Assembly: GCA_046582565.1 (NCBI GenBank)
Contig: JAYGED010000294.1
Span: forward strand, 1 to 12,441
Direction of reading: 5' to 3'
DNA from: JAYGED01 sp046582565
GTDB lineage: Bacteria > Pseudomonadota > Alphaproteobacteria > JAAXGF01
DNA length: 12,441 nt
Position numbers and translations under genes: made by a program. This document shows positions 1-6,102 of the stretch, piece after piece. Position 1 is the stretch's first letter. Each line of letters starts with the position of its first letter. The notes beneath the pieces are model-generated. The model saw only the letters and a list, made by a program, of their open reading frames with translations, did not search any database and was not told where the DNA came from.

Positions 1-1
1 A

Positions 2-94
2 ACGCGCTTCGAGAAACATGCCCTCAACTACCTCGCCATGATAAAGTTGGCATCTATACGGATATGGCTACGCGTTAATGAGTCCATGACCTAG
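2..94 (+). CDS. IS5-family-like transposase, C-terminal fragment (cut by window edge)
   Basis: An open frame enters from the left edge and ends at a TAG (92-94). Its 30 residues include RFEKHALNYLAM, then IKLASIRIWLRV, then an NES-type ending. From memory, this pattern (R-[FY]-E-K, a short hydrophobic helix, IRLWLR, then ES) is typical of the extreme C-terminus of IS5-family DDE transposases. The catalytic domain lies outside the window, so I cannot tell whether the element is intact. I could not identify a terminal inverted repeat or target duplication in the 100-200 bases after the stop. The call rests on recognition of a short motif only. Confidence 0.55.
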   Translation, partial: TRFEKHALNYLAMIKLASIRIWLRVNESMT

Positions 95-709
95 TTAACG
101 GAATGCAGGGTCTAAGCCCGTTTGGCGACTTCACGACCACTCTCGCCCCCACGCCCCCCAGTCACATTAACCTTTTAACAAGACATCTCAGGCTACAGTG
201 CCTCATTGAAGGACATCCCCCTGTTCCTCGATATTTATGACCTCCCTGAATTGGCTCTGCACCTTCCCGGCAGGGCCTTTTCTTTTGATCTCTGGTTAGT
301 TTGGTGCGGGCGAGATTGCGGCCCCTGTGTGGATGCCGTCCCAATCCGTCTATTTTGCCTCAAATTACTTCCGCTTTACCCCCGAAAGCGGACATTCAGG
401 GACAGGTCGCAAAACGTCCGTTAATGACCCAAAGCGGAAGTTTTGCGATTTGATCAATGAGGCTTCTCACCGTCATCTAATGCGTTCGACGGCACTGTCA
501 GACAAACGCGCACCGGTCTGCGAAACTCCATAATCTGTAGATCTCAGGCCGCAAGTTGACGCCAATCTGCCAAGGCGCACCAGGTGGATGAGATCGGGCG
601 AAGTCTTGAAGTATCGGAATGAATTTCTCACCCACAGACGCTACGAAACGTGCCTCACTGCCTCAAGCCGATTTGCTCAGACACCGCCCAAAACCGTTTT
701 CGCCTATGA
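95..709. other. Non-coding stretch between transposase tail and regulator
   Basis: No convincing gene is visible on either strand. The short open frames here lack ribosome sites and protein-like composition. The only clear structure is the nested inverted-repeat element at 368-448. The region probably contains the right end of the insertion sequence near its left side and the 3' flank of the DeoR-type gene on its right side. No strong terminator was seen for that minus-strand gene; the AAAACCGTTTT palindrome at 690-700 is too short to count as one. Confidence 0.5.
368..448. repeat. Nested inverted-repeat element (TCCGCTTT/AAAGCGGA type)
   Basis: CTTCCGCTTT at 368-377 can pair with a nearby AAAGCGGA at 385-392 (8-bp stem, 7-base loop). 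Alternatively it can pair with a perfect 10-base complement, AAAGCGGAAG, at 431-440. Between them, TCGCAAAAC at 407-415 is a perfect 9-base inverted repeat with GTTTTGCGA at 440-448. The element can therefore adopt alternative folds. Intergenic sequence of the form 'TCCGCTTT-ACCCCC-AAAGCGGACATT' recurs, as I recall, in many alphaproteobacterial genomes, where it is often mis-called as short spurious proteins. This copy looks like one such dispersed element. Its function is unknown. Confidence 0.55.
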
Positions 710-1531
710 CTAAACCGGAAGTATATCAACGTTGCTCGTGTGATCTTGTTCCTTTGAAGCCACAATCACCGAAACACCCAGGTTCCGAATTGCACCGATC
801 CTACTTTCATCCTGGCAATCCGTTATCAGCACATCAACCCTGGATGCCGGAAAGGCCGTCATGCGATCACGTCTCCCAATCTTTTGTGCCGTCGCCAGTA
901 CCACCGTTTTCGCCGCCTTATTGCTCATAATGCGTGCGATCTTCGCGTCGGCTTCATAGGAAAACATCAATCCTTCAATTGCGGAGAATCCTTCGGCGGC
1001 CATGAATGCCGTATCAGCATTGATTGCCGACAACATATGTTCGACAAAATCACCGACGGTCCCGAGTGTTCTATGCCGTACCAGACCACCGGCAAGATAG
1101 GCGCTTATTCTTGGGTTTTGCGACAGCGCAGTTGCGATGTTTACACCGGGTGTCGCCACGGTCAGTGACATGTCTGATGCCACCAGTTCACGGGCAAGCG
1201 CCATCACCGTCGATCCATCGTTCATGAACAGTGTTTGATCGGGCTCAATCAGTTCTATGGCGGCATGCGCTATTAACCATTTTGCCTCACGATCTGTTTG
1301 TTCACGTAACAAAAATTCTTGATCGGCGCCACGGGGTGCCGTGATTACGGCGCCGCCGTGTGTTCGTCGGACCGAACCGTCATCTTCGAGGATAGTCAAA
1401 TCACGTCGGATCGTCGCGACAGACACGCCGAGATCGAGAGCCAAGGCTTCAACCGCCACCATGCCATCCAAGAGAAGTTGCCGTTGAATGGCGAGGCGGC
1501 GCGCCGATGGGTTTCGAATTTTCTTGGTCAT
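710..1531 (-). CDS. DeoR/GlpR-family transcriptional repressor
   Basis: This 273-residue protein has the standard DeoR-family length and layout. Residues 12-60 form the N-terminal winged helix: the recognition helix lies in VSVATIRRDLTILED and is followed by the family-typical RTHGGAV wing. Residues 75-240 form the sugar-phosphate-sensing domain, with the DGST loop (105-108), AGGLVR (147-152), GFSAIEGL (181-188) and a SNKAAKTVVLATAQKIGR stretch (203-220) matching the usual anion-pocket segments. I chose the ATG at 1531. A TTG at 1558 is in frame, but the extra nine residues are not family-like and would cover the operator. The gene is divergent from the glpA-like operon, and an operator box lies only 23 bases from its start, so autoregulation is likely. 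By context it is a GlpR analogue sensing a phosphorylated polyol such as glycerol 3-phosphate; the actual effector is unknown. Confidence 0.88.
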   Translation of the reverse strand: MTKKIRNPSARRLAIQRQLLLDGMVAVEALALDLGVSVATIRRDLTILEDDGSVRRTHGGAVITAPRGADQEFLLREQTDREAKWLIAHAAIELIEPDQTLFMNDGSTVMALARELVASDMSLTVATPGVNIATALSQNPRISAYLAGGLVRHRTLGTVGDFVEHMLSAINADTAFMAAEGFSAIEGLMFSYEADAKIARIMSNKAAKTVVLATAQKIGRRDRMTAFPASRVDVLITDCQDESRIGAIRNLGVSVIVASKEQDHTSNVDILPV

Positions 1532-1547
1532 AGGGATCTTATAGCAT

Positions 1548-1623
1548 GTGTGAAACAATCAGTCATTTACTAAAACGATCATAAACTATAAAAAAATGAT
1601 TGTTATTTGTCGTTATGGTCGTT
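1548..1623. promoter_or_regulatory. Operator array of the divergent regulator/glpA promoter region
   Basis: Four nine-base boxes with the pattern AAC(G/A)ATCAT can be read here. A is AACAATCAG (1554-1562), B is AACGATCAT (1574-1582), C is the inverted ATGATTGTT (1596-1604) and D is the inverted ATGGTCGTT (1615-1623). Starts of A, B and C are 20 and 22 bases apart, about two helical turns. The wider block GTGTGAAACAATCA (1548-1561) recurs with one mismatch before the binding-protein gene. The E. coli GlpR half-site, as I recall it, is close to AACGAACAT, one base away from box B. Box C overlaps the -35 of the glpA promoter and box D lies in its spacer and touches the -10, fitting repression. 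The DeoR-type neighbour is the natural binder; that is inference. Confidence 0.7.
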
Positions 1624-1628
1624 ATGAT
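1600..1628 (+). promoter_or_regulatory. Sigma70-type promoter of the glpA-like operon
   Basis: TTGTTA (1600-1605) and TATGAT (1623-1628) are separated by exactly 17 bases. They match the -35 and -10 consensus at four and five of six positions. The -35 begins four bases into operator box C, the same register as in the promoter before the binding-protein gene, which supports both predictions. The implied transcript start near 1635 gives a leader of about 180 bases before the GlpA-like start codon. Confidence 0.55.
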
Positions 1629-1708
1629 GGCCTGCGTGTTTATAAATAGTTTGGCTTGACGAGTCATTTTGTGCAAACGGGCAAACACGGGGGAGGAAAG
1701 AAATTTTT

Positions 1709-1780
1709 ATGAGTAATCGAGATTTGGCGGCTGGCGCCGTCACGTTGGGACTGGTGGTATCTGCTGCGCGTAACAGATGA
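1709..1780 (+). CDS. Small leader ORF, 23 residues, unrecognised
   Basis: An ATG at 1709 follows a good ribosome site (GGGAGGAAAG, 1691-1700) and runs 23 codons to a TGA at 1778-1780. The peptide begins MSNRDLAAGAVTLGLVV and has a short hydrophobic run. It lies inside the long leader of the glpA-like operon, 36 bases before the next start codon. It could be a regulatory leader peptide. It could also be the remaining N-terminus of a lost small membrane protein, because the opening loosely resembles small tripartite-tricarboxylate permease (TctB-type) subunits. It may equally be translated noise. Expression is plausible from the ribosome site, but no function can be assigned. Confidence 0.35.
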   Translation: MSNRDLAAGAVTLGLVVSAARNR

Positions 1781-1802
1781 CTGCCCGAGCCTGCCGCACA
1801 TC

Positions 1803-1807
1803 GGAGG
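1803..1807 (+). promoter_or_regulatory. Ribosome binding site fixing the GTG start of glpA
   Basis: GGAGG sits nine bases before the GTG at 1817. Because the protein starts with GTG and its FAD-binding fold begins only about ten residues later, this site decides the start; no in-frame ATG nearby would keep the nucleotide-binding strand intact. Confidence 0.75.
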
Positions 1808-1816
1808 TAGGTCAAG

Positions 1817-3379
1817 GTGCCGCAAGTGAACTCTAACCCTCGGGTCGTTGTCATTGGTGGCGGAGCGACCGGGTGTGGTGTTGCCCGTGACTTGATTTTG
1901 CGTGGATTCATGGTCACCCTCGTCGAGTTCGGCGATCTGGGTTCCGGCACCACCAGCCGTTTTCACGGCATGCTGCAAAGCGGCGCACGCTATGCCGTCA
2001 GCGATACGAATTATGCTGCTGAATGCATGCGCGAACGCCGGATCATCGCGCGCCTTGCTCCTGAAGCCGTTGAGCGGACCGGGGGCCTGTTTGTGTCACT
2101 ACCAGACGACCCACCGGGGTTCAGCGACGAATTTCTCGCCGGCTGTCAGAATGCCGATATCACGATCAACGAGTTGGACCCTGACCAGGTCATGGCGGAG
2201 GAGCCGAATTTAAGCCGCCATATCGTCAGGGCCTTCGCCGTTCCCGACGCAACGGTCCATTCTTGGATGCTGGTGAACTTACTGGCCGATGACGTGCGCC
2301 GTCGCGGTGGAGAGATACTGGCGCGCCACCAGGTCACGGAAATCGACGTCTTCGGAGGACGGGTGCGAAGTGTTCTTGCCGAGGGCAGCGGAGGACAACG
2401 GCGAATCGATGCGGATGTGGTGGTCAATGCAGCGGGGGCCTGGTCGGGGCGCATCGCATCCTTGGTTGGTGAAGCCGTGGAGCTTGAGTTGACCAAGGGA
2501 TCGATCATCGTTTTTTCCCATCGATTGGTATCGCGCGCGATCAATCGCTGTCGGCCGCCGACCAGCAACGACATCATGGTTCCGACCGGAACCGTCAGTC
2601 TGTTCGGCACCACATCGGAGGTCGTCGATAACCCCGATACGACCCATGTCCGCCCCGATGAAATCCAGGAACTGCTCGACAATGCCGAGCCGTTGATTCC
2701 CGGTATCCGCGGCTATCGCGCCTTTCGCGCCTGGGCCGGGGTGCGGCCTCTGTGCAAGCCGGACAACTGGACATCGGACCAACCGTTACCAAGGCGCCAT
2801 TTGGTCACCGATCATGCCGACAATGGCATCGAGGGGTTTTTCACCGTATGCGGCGGATCGCTGACGACACATCGCGCCATGGCCGAGGATCTTGGCGATC
2901 ATGTTTGCCGGCGTTTTCGCATAAACGCGCACAGCGAAACGGCGACCACGCCATTGACCGTCTGCGCCGCGAAGCCGAACTGGCGGCCTGCGGAAAACTT
3001 CCAGCGTATCGAACGGGATCGGGCGTTCACGGCGCCTGTCTGTGAGTGCGAATCGGTGGATGGCGCCGAGGTGATAGAACTCATCCGCTCTTCTGGCATT
3101 CAACATCTTCATGATCTTCGCCGCCGCTTGCGGATCGGCTTCGGTCCCTGCCAGGGAACCTATTGCAGTAGTCGGGTTGCGTCATTGATCGCGGAACATA
3201 ATCCGGATTACCAGGCGGAGGATGATCTCGGTAGATTTTGGACCGAACGCCTTAAAGGGACGATGAGAACGGCCTGGGGGCAGCAGGCACGACAGACCCT
3301 GCTGAGTGACGCGATCTATCGGGAAACCCTGGGCATTCGGCTCACCCGGGACATCCTTCCAGTGGAGGATCATCGATGA
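1817..3379 (+). CDS. glpA: GlpA-like anaerobic glycerol-3-phosphate dehydrogenase, FAD subunit
   Basis: This 520-residue protein is slightly shorter than E. coli GlpA (about 540). It would oxidise glycerol 3-phosphate, or a related phosphorylated polyol, to the ketone and pass electrons to the membrane-associated GlpC partner. The N-terminal FAD-binding loop VVVIGGGATGCG (10-21) is intact, and SGARYAV (with R58, Y59) and GVRPL (R310) match catalytic-pocket motifs of the GlpA/GlpD family. The C-terminal BFD-like [2Fe-2S] domain has four cysteines as C409-x-C411 and C445-x4-C450 (GPCQGTYC), the arrangement typical of GlpA and absent from aerobic GlpD. The start is a GTG behind a strong GGAGG. 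The 3' end overlaps glpB by four bases. One oddity is that the usual GGKLTTYR motif reads GGSLTTHR (346-353), replacing a lysine I recall as contacting substrate phosphate in GlpD. The family call is firm; the exact substrate is not. Confidence 0.88.
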   Translation: MPQVNSNPRVVVIGGGATGCGVARDLILRGFMVTLVEFGDLGSGTTSRFHGMLQSGARYAVSDTNYAAECMRERRIIARLAPEAVERTGGLFVSLPDDPPGFSDEFLAGCQNADITINELDPDQVMAEEPNLSRHIVRAFAVPDATVHSWMLVNLLADDVRRRGGEILARHQVTEIDVFGGRVRSVLAEGSGGQRRIDADVVVNAAGAWSGRIASLVGEAVELELTKGSIIVFSHRLVSRAINRCRPPTSNDIMVPTGTVSLFGTTSEVVDNPDTTHVRPDEIQELLDNAEPLIPGIRGYRAFRAWAGVRPLCKPDNWTSDQPLPRRHLVTDHADNGIEGFFTVCGGSLTTHRAMAEDLGDHVCRRFRINAHSETATTPLTVCAAKPNWRPAENFQRIERDRAFTAPVCECESVDGAEVIELIRSSGIQHLHDLRRRLRIGFGPCQGTYCSSRVASLIAEHNPDYQAEDDLGRFWTERLKGTMRTAWGQQARQTLLSDAIYRETLGIRLTRDILPVEDHR

Positions 3380-4614
3380 AATCCGATGCCCTCATTGTAG
3401 GCGCTGAATTGGACGGCTTGATTGCGGCAACACGCCTGCTCGATCATGGCCACTCGGTTCGCATGCTGTCGACAGGCGTTGGCTCGCTACATTACGCACC
3501 AGGCGGGATACATGTTCTCGGCTACGCGCCGGATGGTAACGGACAACCCCTATCATCGCCGTTCGATGCCCTATCGCACCTCAATGAAAACCATCCCTAC
3601 CAAAAGATCGGCGTCGGGAAGGCTCGCGCCGCCCTTGATTGGTTTTTCGGGGGTGCTGGACCCTGGGCCCAATGCTTGCGCTCGGATGGCAACAATGCCT
3701 CGGCTGTCTCGCCCGCCGGGCTCGACGCTCCCGCCTACGGCGTTGCCTGGCGCCAGGCGACCTTCGAGTGCCTGTATGGCAAGCAGGCCGCCATTGTCCG
3801 CGTGCGGCATCATCGGGACTTTCCGGCAGAGTTGCTGGCGCTTGAGCTTGGCAAGAAAGGCGTGGATGCGTCCATCGTCGACATCGACGCACCCGGGTTA
3901 GTCGTGGAGAACGCGGGGCTGGCCAGAGCGTTTGACGCGCTTGAAGATAGTGACATCTATTTCAGCGGCCTTAAGAGCCAAATTCCGGACGGAACGGAGG
4001 TTGTTCTGTTCCCCGCAGTTTTGGGCCTTTCGGAACACAGCCGGATCTTGGCCGCGCTCGAACGAGCATTGGCCATACCGTGTCTCGAGGTTCCCACACT
4101 GCCGCCCAGCATCCCCGGAATGCGCCTTCAATCTGCCTTCGAACACGCGCTCAATGATCGCGGGGTTATCATCCACACCGGCGTTCATATCGAGCGCCCC
4201 TGCATCGCGGGTGGCCGCTTCGTATCACTTGTTGACGACAGGGGCCGAAGCCATGACGCATCGGTCATCGTCATTTCAACCGGCGGCATCCTCATGGGGG
4301 GTCTCGACGTTGATTCCCATGGCGCGGTCCACGAAACGACGCTGGGTTTGGATGTCTACCAAAGCGAGCCATTGAACGCTCTTTCGGTGGATCGATCCTT
4401 GAGCGCCCTGCATGTGGCAGGGGTTGCAACCGATGGCGATCTGCGCCCGCTCAGCGACGGCTCCACTGCGTACGAGAATGTTTTTGTCACCGGGCGTACG
4501 CTCGCGCATTGGAACCCGGCGGAGGAAAGCTCGGCGGAGGGCGTGTCGATTGCGACTGGCTGGGTGGCGGCCGAGGCCGCCCACGCGTATCTCGGAGCAA
4601 CGGGAGATGGATAG
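3376..4614 (+). CDS. glpB: GlpB-like anaerobic glycerol-3-phosphate dehydrogenase subunit B
   Basis: At 412 residues this is close to E. coli GlpB (about 419). In the family, GlpB is a flavoprotein that partners GlpA in the catalytic dimer, with GlpC anchoring the dimer to the membrane. Shared features are the N-terminal dinucleotide-fold start (DALIVGAELDGL, 4-15), the SLHYAPGGIHVLG segment (37-49), an ENHPY motif, and a C-terminal FAD-fold closing strand with NVFVTGRTLAHWNP and an EGVSIATGWVAAEA helix. The nucleotide-binding loop is unusual: the expected GxGxxG reads GAELDG, so the middle glycine is glutamate. The start ATG overlaps the glpA stop (ATGA), indicating translational coupling, and the 3' end overlaps the kinase start. 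Position between glpA and glpC-type genes matches the classical glpABC order, here interrupted by a kinase. Confidence 0.85.
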   Translation: MKSDALIVGAELDGLIAATRLLDHGHSVRMLSTGVGSLHYAPGGIHVLGYAPDGNGQPLSSPFDALSHLNENHPYQKIGVGKARAALDWFFGGAGPWAQCLRSDGNNASAVSPAGLDAPAYGVAWRQATFECLYGKQAAIVRVRHHRDFPAELLALELGKKGVDASIVDIDAPGLVVENAGLARAFDALEDSDIYFSGLKSQIPDGTEVVLFPAVLGLSEHSRILAALERALAIPCLEVPTLPPSIPGMRLQSAFEHALNDRGVIIHTGVHIERPCIAGGRFVSLVDDRGRSHDASVIVISTGGILMGGLDVDSHGAVHETTLGLDVYQSEPLNALSVDRSLSALHVAGVATDGDLRPLSDGSTAYENVFVTGRTLAHWNPAEESSAEGVSIATGWVAAEAAHAYLGATGDG

Positions 4615-6100
4615 TGGTGTTTTTGTCGGCATCGATCATGGCGGCACGACGACAACGGCATTGGTGTTTGATCCCGAGGGCGGCAAGCGTTCAGCGCACT
4701 CCGCTCCGATGCCGAAGACCACGCCACGGATCGGCTGTGTCGAACACGCCCCCGAGGATTTCCTGACCACGAGTATTGCTGCCGCGGCCGGCGCCTTGGC
4801 GGATGCCAATCTATCGTGGAGTGACGTTAAGGGGATCGGTTTTGCCAACCAGGGTGAAACCAGCATGGCCTGGTCGAGCGAAACCGGTATGGCCATCGGC
4901 CCCGCTCTGTCGTGGGAGGACAGACGAACCGGCGAGATCTGCGCGGCATTGGAAAACCAGGGCGTTGGCGGTTTGGTGCGTGAACGCACCGGCGTATTTC
5001 TCAATCCATACTTCTCGGCGTCAAAATTCCGCTGGCTGATCGACAATCTTCCCGAGGTATCCACTGCCCGCGACAACGGCACACTGCGCCTCGGCGGAAC
5101 CGATTCCTATGTAATCGATAGGCTGACAGGCGGCGACGTACACGCAGCAGACGCCGGCACGGCCTCGCGGACCGCGCTGTTCAATCTTCGCGATGTCTGT
5201 TGGGATCACGATTTGCTCGACGCATTCGCGTTGGCCGAACATCAACTGCCAGAAATACGTCCGAGCAGTGGTGATTTCGGCACCGCGAACCATCCTGAAT
5301 TCGACGGCGCTACCATTCCGATTACGGCTGATTTGGTCGATGCTCATGCAGCGCTGTTCGCACAGGGATGCAAGGACAACACGACTGTTAAAGCGACTTA
5401 TGGCACTGGTGCATTCATCGAAGTCAATACCGGCGCATCGCCGGTGGAAGCCGACGGCAATCTACCGGTATTCATTGCCTGGGAGATTGATGGCCGCGTC
5501 GACTACACGGTCGAGGGCGGCGTGTTCTCCGTTGGATCGGCTATTGATTGGGCCGTTCGTTCGGGCCTGTTTTCGTCTGCCGCGGCGTCCTCCGAATTGG
5601 CGGAAGGTATTGCGAATTGCGGCGGCGTGACGATGGTGCCGAGCTTTACCGGATTGGCGGCGCCCCACTGGGAAACCGGTGCGCGCGCCTGCTTGTTCGG
5701 CCTTGGCCTGGATACCGAGCCCGGTCACATCGCACGCGCCTTGCTGGATGGTATTGCCTTCCAGTGCGCCGACATCATCCATGCCTTGAATGCCAAGGTG
5801 GGCGGAAGCATCAGCGAAGTCCGCGCCGATGGTGGTCCGACCCGCAATCGCTATCTCATGCAGTGCCAGGCAGACCTTCTCGGCATGCCGGTAGCGGTTT
5901 CGCTGGAGCCGGACATGACGGCGCTGGGGGCGGCCTATCTGGCGGCCATAGGCGCTGGGTATATGAGTGCCGATGAAGCCGGCGCCATAACCGTGGACGC
6001 TATCGCCTACGAGCCGTCCATGGGGTCTGACGAAAGAGAGTCCCTGTGGGCTGAGTGGCGCAAGGCCGTCGACGATGTATGCCAGCGGGCGAGGCGGTAG
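4607..6100 (+). CDS. FGGY-family carbohydrate kinase, glycerol kinase-like
   Basis: The chosen ATG overlaps the glpB stop and has GGAG at 4594-4597, nine bases upstream. It gives 497 residues, the usual glycerol kinase length. An upstream in-frame extension to 4412 is only read-through inside glpB. ATP-binding and FGGY landmarks are present: GIDHGGTTTT (8-17), SWEDRRT (102-108), GGTDSYVIDRLTGG (163-176), TYGTGAF (264-270), APHWETGAR (352-360) and RADGGPTRNRYLMQCQAD (406-423). Numbering falls in register with E. coli GlpK. Glu84, Trp103, Tyr135, the catalytic-base Asp245 and Phe270 are conserved, but glycerol-contacting Arg83 is Gly (NQGET) and Gln246 is Ala. Transfer of the ATP gamma-phosphate to a polyol is likely. 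Glycerol itself is uncertain, since Arg83 contacts its hydroxyls. Placement between glpB- and glpC-like genes suggests it makes the phosphorylated substrate of that dehydrogenase. Confidence 0.87.
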   Translation: MDSGVFVGIDHGGTTTTALVFDPEGGKRSAHSAPMPKTTPRIGCVEHAPEDFLTTSIAAAAGALADANLSWSDVKGIGFANQGETSMAWSSETGMAIGPALSWEDRRTGEICAALENQGVGGLVRERTGVFLNPYFSASKFRWLIDNLPEVSTARDNGTLRLGGTDSYVIDRLTGGDVHAADAGTASRTALFNLRDVCWDHDLLDAFALAEHQLPEIRPSSGDFGTANHPEFDGATIPITADLVDAHAALFAQGCKDNTTVKATYGTGAFIEVNTGASPVEADGNLPVFIAWEIDGRVDYTVEGGVFSVGSAIDWAVRSGLFSSAAASSELAEGIANCGGVTMVPSFTGLAAPHWETGARACLFGLGLDTEPGHIARALLDGIAFQCADIIHALNAKVGGSISEVRADGGPTRNRYLMQCQADLLGMPVAVSLEPDMTALGAAYLAAIGAGYMSADEAGAITVDAIAYEPSMGSDERESLWAEWRKAVDDVCQRARR

Positions 6101-6102
6101 TC

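Noticed and set aside
1532..1558. TTG start at 1558 for the DeoR-type gene, adding nine residues
   Set aside because: The extra residues are not family-like, there is no ribosome site before the TTG, and the codon falls inside operator box A. The ATG at 1531 begins the normal family N-terminus.
1532..1600. Minus-strand promoter for the DeoR-type gene
   Set aside because: The AT-rich region offers several weak -10-like strings but none with a credible -35 at 16-18 bases, so I did not place one, although a promoter must lie here.
4412..4606. Upstream in-frame ATG extending the kinase by 65 residues
   Set aside because: The extension lies wholly inside glpB in another frame, is arginine-rich shadow sequence, and the family N-terminus begins at the 4607 ATG.
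6055..6102. Upstream in-frame ATG codons for the GlpC-like gene
   Set aside because: They overlap the kinase C-terminus. The ATG at 6103 has a GAGG at proper spacing and directly follows the kinase stop.
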